Assembly: GCF_011398925.1 (NCBI RefSeq)
Contig: NZ_AP022842.1
Span: 1,166,001 to 1,230,000 of the forward strand
DNA length: 64,000 bases
From: Bacillus sp. KH172YL63
GTDB taxonomy: Bacteria; Bacillota; Bacilli; Bacillales; Bacillaceae_B
Direction: 5' to 3'
Below are positions 1 to 9,047 of this stretch, in pieces. The position numbers and the translations under genes were made by a program. The notes below the pieces were generated by a model. It did no database searches, had not been told where the DNA came from, and saw only the letters and a program-made list of their open reading frames with translations. Every line of letters begins with the position of its first letter. Position 1 is the first letter of the stretch.

Positions 1-374
1 TTTATGAATGCCACTGTCATCAGCGTGGACGGAACCGCAAGTCCGAGAAAATGAGGCAGCATGATCCGTTTCACAGTCAACAGTGGAAATCTCTCGGTTT
101 GCCGGTAGGCTGATAGGAGGATAGCGAGCTCAGGTGCACCGTCCTGCTTATAAACCTGCTTGATCGGGTCAATATGCCTTTGGTACACAAAGAATTCACA
201 ACCGAACATCGTAAGGATCGAGAGAAAGAGAATGAGCCCCATGGCAAGGAACTCAGACTGCTTAAGGGAAAGCGTTTGGAAAATAAACACAGATCCGACG
301 CCGAAGACTGCGATAAAGCTGCCCAACAAGTAATGTTTGATGATGGTGCGCTGGAATTGCTGGAATCTATTCAA
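1..374 (-). CDS. Membrane protein, N-terminal part only (possibly adenylate/guanylate cyclase)
   Basis: The reading frame is open from a TTG at 374 to the window edge, so only about 124 N-terminal residues are visible. An ATTGGAGGAT ribosome site lies 7 bases upstream of the TTG, which favours it over the ATG at 395. The visible protein starts MNRFQQFQRTIIKHYLLGS and has two hydrophobic segments (about residues 13-32 and 39-62), a charged linker and the beginning of a third hydrophobic stretch. This resembles, from memory, the membrane N-terminus of Bacillus class III nucleotide cyclase proteins, but the catalytic domain would lie outside the window. Coding status is likely; the function is a guess. 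Confidence 0.6.
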   Translation of the reverse strand, partial: MNRFQQFQRTIIKHYLLGSFIAVFGVGSVFIFQTLSLKQSEFLAMGLILFLSILTMFGCEFFVYQRHIDPIKQVYKQDGAPELAILLSAYRQTERFPLLTVKRIMLPHFLGLAVPSTLMTVAFI

Positions 375-605
375 GGATGAATCCTCCAATATCATGTACA
401 TTTAGTAGATTCATTATATAGGAAAATGCTGGTGAGTAACATGATCGTTTCAAAGCTTGACTGGTGGAAGCCGATTTTTTTATGCAGGGATTTAGTAAAT
501 ATTGTCGTTTACACAGGAGAAAGCGCTATATTTGTAGAATGATTGATTGGGGGTATTCACCGTTTTCCGGTGATGACTTGAGATATAGACAAAGGAGGAA
601 CAGGG

Positions 606-1349
606 ATGAGACTAGATGGAAAAGTCGCGTTGATAACCGGGGCTGCCAATGGCATCGGATATGCGGCTGCGGAAATGTTTGTAAAGGAAGGGTGCTCTAT
701 TGCACTTGTGGACTTTGATCGGGAAGCAGGGGAAGAAAGGGTGCGGAGCCTGGATGAACTTGCACAGGGGAGAGCAGCCTTTTTTCAGGGGAATGTGGCC
801 GACCGGGCGTCTGTTGATTCTTTTATGAATGACGTGAAAGAACATTTCGGCAGAATTGATATCTTGATCAATAATGCAGGGATCACGAGGGACGGAATGC
901 TACATAAGCTTTCGCCGGAAGATTTTCAGAAAGTGATGGACGTGAATGTGACGGGGGTGTTCAATTGTACCCAGGCGGTGCTTCCACACTTGATTCAACA
1001 GGGGAAAGGGAAAATCATCAATACCTCTTCGGTCAGCGGGATCCACGGAAATGTCGGGCAGACGAATTATGCCGCAAGCAAAGCGGCGGTAGTGGGCATG
1101 ACAAAAACATGGGCAAAGGAATTGGGCCGCAAGGGGATCAATGTCAACGCAGTCGCCCCTGGTTTTATCGAAACGGGCATGGTGGCAGACATACCTGAAA
1201 AGGTCGTCGCTCAGATGAAAGCGATGATCCCGCTTGGAAGGCTCGGGAAACCGGATGATATTGCAAAAGCATACTTATATTTGGCATCTGATGACAGCGA
1301 CTATGTGAATGGGACTGTTCTTCATGTTGATGGGGCCATCATGATGTAA
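606..1349 (+). CDS. SDR-family 3-oxoacyl-ACP/acetoacetyl-CoA reductase (FabG/PhaB-like)
   Basis: A 247-residue cytoplasmic NAD(P)H-dependent short-chain dehydrogenase. The cofactor motif TGAANGIG sits at residues 11-18, NNAG near residue 90, and the catalytic Ser/Tyr/Lys are seen in SSVSG and YAASK near residues 141-159. Length and the closing VDGAIMM match FabG/PhaB-type ketoreductases. An AAAGGAGG site is 7 bases before the ATG. A thiolase follows within 30 bases, so the two probably form an operon converting acetyl-CoA to acetoacetyl-CoA and then 3-hydroxybutyryl-CoA. No PHB synthase is visible, so a role in polyester supply, fatty-acid turnover or ketone metabolism cannot be separated. 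Confidence 0.85.
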   Translation: MRLDGKVALITGAANGIGYAAAEMFVKEGCSIALVDFDREAGEERVRSLDELAQGRAAFFQGNVADRASVDSFMNDVKEHFGRIDILINNAGITRDGMLHKLSPEDFQKVMDVNVTGVFNCTQAVLPHLIQQGKGKIINTSSVSGIHGNVGQTNYAASKAAVVGMTKTWAKELGRKGINVNAVAPGFIETGMVADIPEKVVAQMKAMIPLGRLGKPDDIAKAYLYLASDDSDYVNGTVLHVDGAIMM

Positions 1350-1375
1350 CTTGAATGGGGAAGGAAAGTGAGAAA

Positions 1376-2551
1376 ATGAGAAATGTAGTGATTACATCGG
1401 CTTTTCGTACGCCTGTGGGTGCTTTTGGAGGCGCTTTCAAAGAGCTGCTGCCGACGGATTTGATCGTACCGGTGATGAAAGAGGCGGCAAGAGACAGTGG
1501 ATTATCGGCAGGGGATATCGATGAGGTGATACTCGGGCACTGCATCCAGCGGACGGACCAGCCGAATACCGCAAGAACTGCCGCATTGCTGGCAGGGTTT
1601 GAAGATACGACGACTGGCTACACGATTCAGCGGCAATGTGCAAGCGGGATGCAGGCCATCATGTCTGCGGCGATGCAGATCCAAATGGGCATGTCGGATA
1701 TTGTCCTTGCAGGCGGCGTGGAGGCAATGAGCTCAAGTCCCTATATCCTGAAGGAGCATCGCTTTGGAAAAAGACTGCAGCACAGTGAAATCAAGGATTC
1801 GGTGTGGGAGGTACTAGAAGACCCGATCCATGGCATCATGATGGGGGAAACGGCGGAGAATCTGGCAGAAACCCACTCGATTTCCCGTGAAGAACAAGAT
1901 GAATACGCCGCCTTGAGCCATCAACGGGCAGTGACTGCGATGGAGAATGGATACTTCGATTCGCAAATCGTGCCCGTGAGTGTAAAGGAACGAAAAGGTG
2001 AAAAAGTGATCGGTCAGGATGAAAGCCCCCGTCCCGGTTTGCAGGTTGAAAAGCTGGAGAAGTTGAAGCCTGCTTTCCGTGATGGAGGATCGGTCACTGC
2101 CGGTAATTCCTCAAGCCTGAATGACGGCGGTGCCGCCCTGATCTTGATGAGTGAAGAAGAAGCTGCAAGACGGGGACTGGAGCCGCTCGGGAGAATCGTC
2201 GGCTACTCGGTTGCAGGCGTCGATCCGAAATTGATGGGGATCGGTCCTGTACCGGCCATTCAAAAAGGGCTGCATACGATTGAAAATTGGTCATTGGATG
2301 AAATAGATTTATTTGAGATCAATGAAGCGTTTGCCGCTCAATATTTGGCCGTGGAAAAAGAGCTCGGTCTCGACCGGGATAAAGTCAATGTCAATGGGAG
2401 CGGCATCAGCATCGGCCATCCGGTCGGATGCACAGGTGCGCGCCTCGTCGTTTCATTGGTGCATGAAATGAAGAGGCGTAAGTTGAAAAAAGGCATCGCG
2501 TCATTATGTGTTGGCGGAGGCATGGGAGCTTCCGGTGTTTTTTGTATGTAG
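1376..2551 (+). CDS. Acetyl-CoA C-acetyltransferase (thiolase)
   Basis: A 391-residue thiolase that condenses two acetyl-CoA or cleaves 3-ketoacyl-CoA. The nucleophilic cysteine is Cys88 in QRQCASGMQA; NEAFAAQ, GHPVGCTGAR and CVGGGMGAS supply the other active-site loops, all intact. The frame is open from 1355, but that ATG has no ribosome site. The ATG at 1376 follows GGAAAGTGAG and gives the usual thiolase N-terminus MRNVVITSAFRTPVG, so it is chosen. It lies just downstream of the SDR reductase gene and is probably cotranscribed. Biosynthetic and degradative thiolases are hard to separate by eye; the short two-gene context slightly favours acetoacetyl-CoA formation. Confidence 0.88.
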   Translation: MRNVVITSAFRTPVGAFGGAFKELLPTDLIVPVMKEAARDSGLSAGDIDEVILGHCIQRTDQPNTARTAALLAGFEDTTTGYTIQRQCASGMQAIMSAAMQIQMGMSDIVLAGGVEAMSSSPYILKEHRFGKRLQHSEIKDSVWEVLEDPIHGIMMGETAENLAETHSISREEQDEYAALSHQRAVTAMENGYFDSQIVPVSVKERKGEKVIGQDESPRPGLQVEKLEKLKPAFRDGGSVTAGNSSSLNDGGAALILMSEEEAARRGLEPLGRIVGYSVAGVDPKLMGIGPVPAIQKGLHTIENWSLDEIDLFEINEAFAAQYLAVEKELGLDRDKVNVNGSGISIGHPVGCTGARLVVSLVHEMKRRKLKKGIASLCVGGGMGASGVFCM

Positions 2552-2717
2552 GCAATATGACTCGGCAGGCTTCATGAAAGTATGCCGAAACATGTGCTGG
2601 GCGTCAATGTGAGTGTGAGGATAGACTCATTTATCTGTTTTTACATAAAATTAACCCTATTATGACAATGGTTGTTGTACGCTAACTATGTAGTCATACT
2701 ATAAGGAGGCGAAGGGT

Positions 2718-3887
2718 TTGAAGTTTATTCACAAAAAGGTCATCAGCATTTTTACGGTTGTTTTTCTTTTTACAATTGCGTGTGGTCAAGTATCTCCGAA
2801 TGAAATGAATGCGGCAGGGAATGGGACATGGAGTTCCCCCTATACAGTCGATCAGGCGATAGCCGATCAAAGCGGGTCGACTTTGTCGGTGGAAGGATAT
2901 GTTGTCGGGCAGCCGACTTCCACGTCGACTGTTGTCACGGGCAACTTCCCGAACGATTATGCATTGGCGCTTGCAGATTCACCTTCAGAATCCAATACGA
3001 ATGATATGGTGTATGTTCAAATTCCATCATCGTTCCGCTCAAGCTTCGGGCTTCAGAGCAATCCGGGATTGATGGGAGAAAAAATCAAGATAACCGGAAG
3101 TTTGACAGCCTATTTCTCTCACCCGGGTGTGAAGTCGACCTCTGCGTTTGAAGCAGTGGAAGATGGAGGGACGGACCCGACCGATCCCACTGATCCCCCG
3201 ACGTACGAAGAATACTATAATGGAGCAGAAGGAAAAACGGGAGAAGTGTTGAAAACGGCATTACATAACATCATTGATGACCATCAAACCCTTTCATACG
3301 ATGCCGTCTGGGATGCGTTGCGCCACACAGACGAAGATCCGAATAATCCGAATAATGTCATTCTATTATATTCAGGCCGTTCCCAATCGAAAACGACCAA
3401 CGGCGGCGGTGTGAACGACTGGAACCGGGAGCACGTATGGGCGAAATCACATGGTGACTTCGGGACGGCCCAGGGACCGGGGACGGACCTTCACCATTTA
3501 AGGCCGACCGATGTGACAGTGAACTCGTCGAGGGGCAATCTCGACTTTGATAACGGAGGCAACCAGCACAGCGAAGCGCCTGGAAACTATTATGACGGCG
3601 ATTCTTGGGAACCGCGTGATGAAGTGAAGGGTGACGTTGCCCGCATGATTTTCTACATGGCTGTGCGGTACGAAGGAGACAGCGGTGAACTCGATCTCGA
3701 AATGAATGATTTTGTCAACAACGGCAGTGCTCCTTATATGGGCAGGATGTCTGTGCTTCTCCAATGGAATGACGAAGATCCTGTGGATGCAACTGAACTC
3801 CGCAGAAATAATATTATCTTTGAACAATATCAAGGAAACCGAAATCCGTTTATCGATCACCCTGAATGGGCGGAAATGATTTGGTAA
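2718..3887 (+). CDS. Secreted endonuclease I family nuclease with N-terminal DUF6359-like domain
   Basis: A 389-residue exported protein. It starts at TTG with AAGGAGG 8 bases upstream. Residues 1-30 form a signal peptide; a Cys in FTIACGQ could be lipidated, but the lipobox is poor. Residues about 35-145 resemble the beta-rich domain often fused to extracellular nucleases (YTVDQAIA ... VEGYVVG). A short D-P-T-rich linker follows at about 152-165. The C-terminal 220 residues are an endonuclease I (EndA/Bsn-type) domain with NREHVWAKSHG, DLHHLRPTD and SSRGNLDFD, which contain the metal and catalytic His/Asn/Arg residues. It probably degrades extracellular DNA or RNA for nutrition. It is monocistronic with its own terminator. 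Confidence 0.88.
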   Translation: MKFIHKKVISIFTVVFLFTIACGQVSPNEMNAAGNGTWSSPYTVDQAIADQSGSTLSVEGYVVGQPTSTSTVVTGNFPNDYALALADSPSESNTNDMVYVQIPSSFRSSFGLQSNPGLMGEKIKITGSLTAYFSHPGVKSTSAFEAVEDGGTDPTDPTDPPTYEEYYNGAEGKTGEVLKTALHNIIDDHQTLSYDAVWDALRHTDEDPNNPNNVILLYSGRSQSKTTNGGGVNDWNREHVWAKSHGDFGTAQGPGTDLHHLRPTDVTVNSSRGNLDFDNGGNQHSEAPGNYYDGDSWEPRDEVKGDVARMIFYMAVRYEGDSGELDLEMNDFVNNGSAPYMGRMSVLLQWNDEDPVDATELRRNNIIFEQYQGNRNPFIDHPEWAEMIW

Positions 3888-3896
3888 GCTTATTTG

Positions 3897-3925
3897 AAGC
3901 CTGGGATCTCCCGGGCTTTTTTTTA
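3897..3925 (+). terminator. Rho-independent terminator after the nuclease gene
   Basis: GCCTGGGA pairs imperfectly with TCCCGGGC around a short loop and runs into eight T residues, 10 bases after the stop codon. Confidence 0.8.
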
Positions 3926-4047
3926 TTTACGTAAGCATGTATCCCGATGCTTGTGTTTCAGAAAAAGGAACAGCCTTGAAACTATTTTCAGCTTATTAAA
4001 GGAAATAAAGGGAAAGGTGCAGAAGTACATATGTCGAGGTGAAAAGG

Positions 4048-4596
4048 ATGAAACGTTTATTAACGGGCACGCGGATCTACCTGTCCGGTTTTATGGAAGA
4101 AGATATATTGCTCATAAGGGAATGGAATCAGAATGAAAAGGTCCAGAGACTGCTGGATGCAGTACCCCACAAACCGAAAACTGTAGAAGAGTTGAAGAAG
4201 TGGATGGGGGATCCGGGAAGCAACGGCTTCCGATTTGCGATCCGCCTGAAGGATAACGGAAGGATGATCGGATTTGCTGAGTTGGATGGCATCCTCTGGA
4301 ATCACCGGGTTGGCGGAATCGCCATTTCAATCGGTGATGAAGAGTCCTGGGGATATGGCTACGGTAAAGAAGCGCTACAGTGCCTGCTGGCGTACGCTTT
4401 CCATGAATTGAATTTACACCGGGTCCAGCTGACGGTCTTCTCATACAATGAAAGGGCAATCTCATTATATGAATCTCTCGGGTTCCAAAAAGAAGGAAGC
4501 TACCGGGAATTTCTGCAAAGGGACGGGAAACGGCATGACATGTTCCTCTACGGGCTGTTGGCGGATGAATGGAAAGAAAGTGTGAAGGAAGGATGA
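4048..4596 (+). CDS. GNAT-family N-acetyltransferase (RimJ/RimL-like)
   Basis: A 182-residue cytoplasmic acetyltransferase transferring acetyl from acetyl-CoA to an amine. The GNAT core includes a beta strand with MIGFAELDGI, the acetyl-CoA loop SWGYGYGKEAL (a Q/RxxGxG/A-type signature), and the C-terminal ISLYESLGFQKEGSYREF motif typical of the RimJ/RimL/SpeG-like group. GAGGTG is 7 bases before the ATG at 4048; the in-frame GTG at 4039 would leave no ribosome site. The substrate is unknown. It has its own short terminator and sits between unrelated genes. Confidence 0.85.
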   Translation: MKRLLTGTRIYLSGFMEEDILLIREWNQNEKVQRLLDAVPHKPKTVEELKKWMGDPGSNGFRFAIRLKDNGRMIGFAELDGILWNHRVGGIAISIGDEESWGYGYGKEALQCLLAYAFHELNLHRVQLTVFSYNERAISLYESLGFQKEGSYREFLQRDGKRHDMFLYGLLADEWKESVKEG

Positions 4597-4614
4597 GCCC
4601 GTCCTTCTTTTTTT
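4588..4614 (+). terminator. Terminator overlapping the end of the GNAT gene
   Basis: GAAGGA and TCCTTC form a small stem around an 8-base loop and are followed by seven T residues. The 5' arm includes the last codons of the acetyltransferase gene. Confidence 0.65.
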
Positions 4615-4727
4615 GATTGGGGATGGATCCGAACAGTTTTTTAACTGGGGTTGAGATCATCGTTTTGGACGGAAAATGACTCATTTCTGAAGACAATGTA
4701 ACCAAAATCATATGAAAGGGGAGCATA

Positions 4728-4915
4728 ATCCGCTCATGATGGGGTGTAAGCGTCCATATCAGTCGTTTGACCCTATCCAAAACCGGTCTCAACTCTTTAT
4801 ATGAGCCGGTTTCAGCCCGTTATGATCCGCTTTTTGAAAATATGAGCGGCTTTCGTCCATATATGAGCGTGAATCCTGAAATATGATCCGCCTTTGAAAT
4901 ATATGATCTCTTTGT
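4728..4915. repeat. Degenerate 20-23-bp tandem repeats, ATATGAKCCG-type
   Basis: The 439-base gap between the GNAT and VOC genes holds at least six head-to-tail copies of a 20-23-base unit beginning ATATGAGC or ATATGATC and continuing with CGSYTTT. The clear copies run from about 4797 to 4915: ATATGAGCCGGTTTC, TTATGATCCGCTTTTTG, ATATGAGCGGCTTTC, ATATGAGCGTGAATC, ATATGATCCGCCTTTG and ATATGATCTCTTTG. More diverged units appear upstream (CATATGAAAGG, CTCATGATGGGG, CATATCAGTCG). No spacers and no coding sense, so this is not a CRISPR array. Function unknown. Confidence 0.65.
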
Positions 4916-5035
4916 CGAAAAATCGTCGCTCCGTTACCTAGCATACCTTTCAGCACGCGACTTCCCATCAGCTCATGACTGATCCCCACCACGTCACCCA
5001 CACCCACATCTTTTATCAAAAAAGGAGGTCCCCCC

Positions 5036-5422
5036 ATGAACATCACAGGCATCAACCACCTAACAATCAACACGAAAAGTTTAGAGAAATCATTGCCCTT
5101 CTACCTCGGGATCCTGAAGGCAGCGCTCATCCACAGGGGGCGGAGTGACGCGTACCTTGAATGGGGACCGGTCTGGATCTGTCTTCAGGAAAAAAGCATC
5201 CCGGGCGCGGACCGGGATGGTGCTGTCGACCATATTGCATTCACGATCGATGAAGATGGCTTCTGGGAAGCTGTTCGGACTTTGAAAGAAAACGAAGTGG
5301 AGCTGATACGGACGCCGGTGAAAAGAGGGAAGGGGTGGAGTGTGATATTTAGAGCCCCTGATCATATCCGGTTCGAACTTCACACGTCCAATCTGAAGGA
5401 GAGAATGGATGTATGGCGCTAG
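5036..5422 (+). CDS. VOC/glyoxalase-fold protein, FosB-like
   Basis: A 128-residue single-module vicinal-oxygen-chelate protein. The likely metal ligands of the FosA/FosB/FosX group are in place: His8 (INHLT), His66 (VDHIAFTI) and Glu114 (IRFELHTSNLKERM). The C-terminal FELHTSNLKERMDVWR closely parallels the FEFHTGTLQDRL ending of FosB bacillithiol-dependent fosfomycin transferases. It differs from FosB in being about 10 residues shorter and in having APDH where FosB has DPDG. It may be a thiol transferase or another VOC enzyme; the substrate is uncertain. AAAGGAGG precedes the ATG. Confidence 0.7.
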   Translation: MNITGINHLTINTKSLEKSLPFYLGILKAALIHRGRSDAYLEWGPVWICLQEKSIPGADRDGAVDHIAFTIDEDGFWEAVRTLKENEVELIRTPVKRGKGWSVIFRAPDHIRFELHTSNLKERMDVWR

Positions 5423-5485
5423 TCTCCTTCCGAGGGAACGGTTGGATCGTCAGGGCTGAAGCAGGAAAGTTTTGATCTTGTGTAC

Positions 5486-5491
5486 TATAAT
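5486..5491 (+). promoter_or_regulatory. Candidate -10 element upstream of addBA
   Basis: A perfect TATAAT lies 68 bases before the addB start. No convincing -35 hexamer is present at 16-18 bp, so only the -10 is marked. Confidence 0.35.
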
Positions 5492-5558
5492 GAACACATA
5501 CAAACAATCATATAACCTCTTGGTTAGAATAGATAAACACTAGAATAGGAGTGGGAGA

Positions 5559-8500
5559 ATGAGTGTGCGATTTATTCTCGGACGCTCCGGTACCGGGAAA
5601 ACCCATCGGATTTTGGATGAGATGAAGCAAAGCTTATTGGCAGAGCCAAATGGACATCCCATCATTTATATTGTACCGGATCAAATGTCCTTTATTTCGG
5701 AATACGAGCTTGTGAACACGCCTGGGATGAACGGGATGATCCGTGGCCAGGTGTTCAGCCTCACGCGCCTTGCATGGAAAATCCTTCAGGAAACTGGCGG
5801 CATGAGCCGGTATCATTTATCGGATGTTGGATTGAATATGATGATCCGGAAGATCATTGACGAAAACAAAGAGGATCTTCATATTTTTACGAAGTCTTCG
5901 GAGAAGCCCGGCTTCATTCACCATGTGGAAGCGATGTTGACTGAATTCAAGCGCTACTGCATCTCACCGGCGGACCTCCACCAGTTCGATGAGAATGGTG
6001 AAAGGGAAGGGTCCAAGGTGCTGAAGGATAAGCTTCATGACCTTGAATTGATTTATGAGAAATTTGAGGAGAAGCTTTCAGGAAAGTACATTGATTCAGA
6101 AGACTATTTTGGCCTGCTTGCTGAAAATGTGAAGAATTCAGCGCTCCTGAAAGAAGCGGAAATATACATAGACGGCTTTTACAGCTTCACGCCACAGGAA
6201 TATCTCATCATCGAACAGCTCATCCTGCACGCAAAAAATGTGACGGTCGCCCTTACAACCGATCCTGAACAGCAGATGGGTGCGATGAACGAATTAAGCT
6301 TATTCCGCATGACGAATGAAACCTATCAAACGCTTAACGACATATGCAGGAGCGGCGGGGTTTCGGTGAAAGAAGAAGTGCTCGTCAAACCGATCCGCTT
6401 CCATCATGAAACGATGCTCCATTTAGAGCGTCACTTTGAAGCGCGTCCAACCGTCGCTTTTGATAAAGGGGAGACGAGGATTGAATTTCTGGAAGCATCC
6501 AACCGGCGGGCCGAAGTGGAAGGGGTCGCCCGTGAGATCAGGAAGCTTGCCAGGGAGGAAGGGTATCGCTATAAAGATATCGCCGTATTGGTGAGGAACA
6601 GCCAGGACTACCGTGACAAAGTCGAGACGGTGTTTCAAGATTATGAGATTCCATTTTTCCTTGATCAAAAGAGGACGATGCTGAATCATCCGCTGATTGA
6701 ACTGATCCGCTCGACACTTGAAATCATGAATACGAACTGGAGATACGAGCCAGTGTTCCGGGCAGTGAAAACAGATCTATTATTCCCTTATCAGAAGAAC
6801 CCGACCGATCTCCGTGAGCAGATGGACAGGCTGGAAAACTATGTGCTGGCCTACGGGATCAAGGGTGATCGCTGGACGAAGAAGGATCGTTGGAAATACC
6901 GCCGCTTCCGGGGACTCGAGCATGTCGATGCCCCGCAGACGGATCAGGAACGGGAAATGGAGCATGAAATCAATGAACTGAGATTATTTATTTCTGCACC
7001 GATCATCCGGCTTGGAAAACGGCTCAAAAAGCAGAGGACAGGAAGAGAATTCTGTGAAACACTCTATCTGTATCTGGAAGAGCTTGATATACCGGCAAAG
7101 CTTGAGCGACTCCGGATCGAGGCAGAGGATAAAGGCGATCTGATTGCTGCAAGGGAGCATGATCAGGCGTGGTCAGCCGTCATGGATTTGCTTGATCAGT
7201 ATGTAGAGATGCTTGGTGACGAGGAAACGACCGTGAAGAAGTTTTCGTCGATCCTTGATGCAGGGATGGAAACGATGCAGTTTTCCCTTGTGCCGCCGGC
7301 TATCGATCAGGTCATGATCGCCGACTTGGAAAAATCAAGGCTCGGGGATATTAAAGCGGCTTTCATCATCGGAGCGAACGACGGTGTGCTTCCTGCGAAG
7401 ATGAATGAAGACGGGGTCCTGTCTGATGAGGACCGTGAATCATTGATCAGTAGGGGATTCAAGATTGCCCCCGGCAACAGGACGAAGCTTCTTGATGAAG
7501 AGTTTGTTGCATATAAAGCTTTTACGACTCCGAGTGAACGCTTATTTATCAGCTATCCGATCGCGAATGAAGAAGGCAAAGCTTTACTTCCTTCCTCTTT
7601 CATTAAAAGGATGAACGAAATGTACCCGGATGCTCATACGAAGCTTCTCATCAATGAACCTTCCGAGCTGCCTGAAGAGGAACAGCTGCATTATGTGTGT
7701 CATCCGAATGTGACGATTTCCCATTTGACGTCACAACTTCAGATGAAGAAAAGGGACTACCCAATATATGATTTCTGGTGGGATGTATATAACTTCTATT
7801 CAACGTCAAACGACTGGAAATGGCATTCACAGCATATTTTATCAAGCCTGTTTTACCAAAATCGTGCCGATCAGCTGTCTGAGGACACGAGCAGGGAACT
7901 GTATGGAGATCATATCCTGGCAAGTGTCTCCCGGATGGAACTGTTCCACAGCTGTCCGTTTTCCCATTTCGCAAGCCACGGGCTGAAGCTGAGGGAGCGG
8001 GATTTCTTTAAGCTGGAAGCACCTGATATCGGCGAAATGTTCCACTCGGCGTTGAAATGGATGTCTGAAGAAGTGGAGCGGCACGGATTGACCTGGGCAT
8101 CGCTTACGAAAGCACAGTGTATCCAGCTTGCGAAAGAAGCGGTCCTGATGCTCGCGCCGAAGCTGCAGCATCAGATTCTCCTAAGCTCGAACCGGCATCA
8201 TTACATTGCCAAAAAGCTTGAACAGATCATCAGCCGGGCGGGCCTGATCCTGAGTGAACATGCAAAGGCAAGCGGCTTTGTCCCGGTCGGGGTGGAGCTT
8301 GGGTTCGGACCCCGTGCGACCCTCCCGCCGTTCCAATTTCAGTTGAGAAACGGGACGAAGATGGAGCTTCAAGGAAGGATCGACCGTGTGGATAAAGCGG
8401 AAGATGAAAACGGGGTATACCTCAGAATCGTCGATTACAAGTCGAGTGCGAGAGATCTGGATATGACGGAAGTATATTATGGATTGGCGCTGCAGATGCT

Positions 8501-9047
8501 GACGTACCTTGATATCGTGCTGACGAATTCCAAGAAGTTTGTCGGGAAGGAAGCGAAGCCTGCAGGGGTACTCTATTTCCATGTTCATAATCCTATGATC
8601 AACAGTAAGAAAATCCTGACGCTTGATCAAATCGAGGAGGAAATCTTTAAGAGCTTCAAGATGAAAGGTATGGTTCTTGGGGACGCCGGGATCGTCCGCT
8701 TGATGGATCAAACGCTGGAGACGGGTAATTCCGATATCATCTCAGCGGGAATTAAGAAGGACGGTTCACTGTCCTCCCGTTCAAAAGCTGCAAGCCATGA
8801 AGATTTTCAATATATGCGCCAGCATGTGCGCAAGCTGTACGAAACATCCGGCAACAGAATCGTTTCAGGGGAGACGGACATTTCTCCTTATAAGCTGAAG
8901 GACCGTACACCTTGTCAATTCTGTTCTTACCGTTCTGTCTGTCAGTTCGATCAATCCCTTGAGGAAAATGACTATAGGGTATTGCCGACAGCGAAGCCGG
9001 AAGATTTATTAGCGAAAGTGAGAGAGGAGGTAGAAACAGATGAGTAA
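5559..9047 (+). CDS. addB: AddB, nuclease-helicase subunit of the AddAB recombination complex
   Basis: A 1162-residue protein, close to the 1166 of B. subtilis AddB. With AddA it processes DNA double-strand ends to a Chi-regulated 3' overhang for RecA loading. The Walker A motif GRSGTGKT is at residues 8-15. The C-terminal RecB-type nuclease core shows GRIDRVDKA and LRIVDYKSSAR. The Fe-S cluster cysteines are the single Cys in LFHSCPF and the C-terminal CQFCSYRSVC group. The stop overlaps the addA start by 8 bases, implying translational coupling. All key motifs are intact. Confidence 0.97.
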   Translation: MSVRFILGRSGTGKTHRILDEMKQSLLAEPNGHPIIYIVPDQMSFISEYELVNTPGMNGMIRGQVFSLTRLAWKILQETGGMSRYHLSDVGLNMMIRKIIDENKEDLHIFTKSSEKPGFIHHVEAMLTEFKRYCISPADLHQFDENGEREGSKVLKDKLHDLELIYEKFEEKLSGKYIDSEDYFGLLAENVKNSALLKEAEIYIDGFYSFTPQEYLIIEQLILHAKNVTVALTTDPEQQMGAMNELSLFRMTNETYQTLNDICRSGGVSVKEEVLVKPIRFHHETMLHLERHFEARPTVAFDKGETRIEFLEASNRRAEVEGVAREIRKLAREEGYRYKDIAVLVRNSQDYRDKVETVFQDYEIPFFLDQKRTMLNHPLIELIRSTLEIMNTNWRYEPVFRAVKTDLLFPYQKNPTDLREQMDRLENYVLAYGIKGDRWTKKDRWKYRRFRGLEHVDAPQTDQEREMEHEINELRLFISAPIIRLGKRLKKQRTGREFCETLYLYLEELDIPAKLERLRIEAEDKGDLIAAREHDQAWSAVMDLLDQYVEMLGDEETTVKKFSSILDAGMETMQFSLVPPAIDQVMIADLEKSRLGDIKAAFIIGANDGVLPAKMNEDGVLSDEDRESLISRGFKIAPGNRTKLLDEEFVAYKAFTTPSERLFISYPIANEEGKALLPSSFIKRMNEMYPDAHTKLLINEPSELPEEEQLHYVCHPNVTISHLTSQLQMKKRDYPIYDFWWDVYNFYSTSNDWKWHSQHILSSLFYQNRADQLSEDTSRELYGDHILASVSRMELFHSCPFSHFASHGLKLRERDFFKLEAPDIGEMFHSALKWMSEEVERHGLTWASLTKAQCIQLAKEAVLMLAPKLQHQILLSSNRHHYIAKKLEQIISRAGLILSEHAKASGFVPVGVELGFGPRATLPPFQFQLRNGTKMELQGRIDRVDKAEDENGVYLRIVDYKSSARDLDMTEVYYGLALQMLTYLDIVLTNSKKFVGKEAKPAGVLYFHVHNPMINSKKILTLDQIEEEIFKSFKMKGMVLGDAGIVRLMDQTLETGNSDIISAGIKKDGSLSSRSKAASHEDFQYMRQHVRKLYETSGNRIVSGETDISPYKLKDRTPCQFCSYRSVCQFDQSLEENDYRVLPTAKPEDLLAKVREEVETDE

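Noticed and set aside
464..718. Plus-strand open frame before the SDR gene
   Set aside because: It runs into the SDR gene in another frame, and the translation is Arg/Cys-rich without family features.
1355..1376. ATG at 1355 as thiolase start
   Set aside because: No ribosome site precedes it; the added MGKESEK residues are not part of thiolases.
3498..3860. Minus-strand open frame of 120 codons inside the nuclease gene
   Set aside because: Antisense to the catalytic domain of a clear secreted nuclease; no start signal.
4112..4792. Minus-strand open frame of 226 codons across the GNAT gene
   Set aside because: It lies antisense to an intact acetyltransferase, has no ribosome site and gives a low-complexity, family-less translation.
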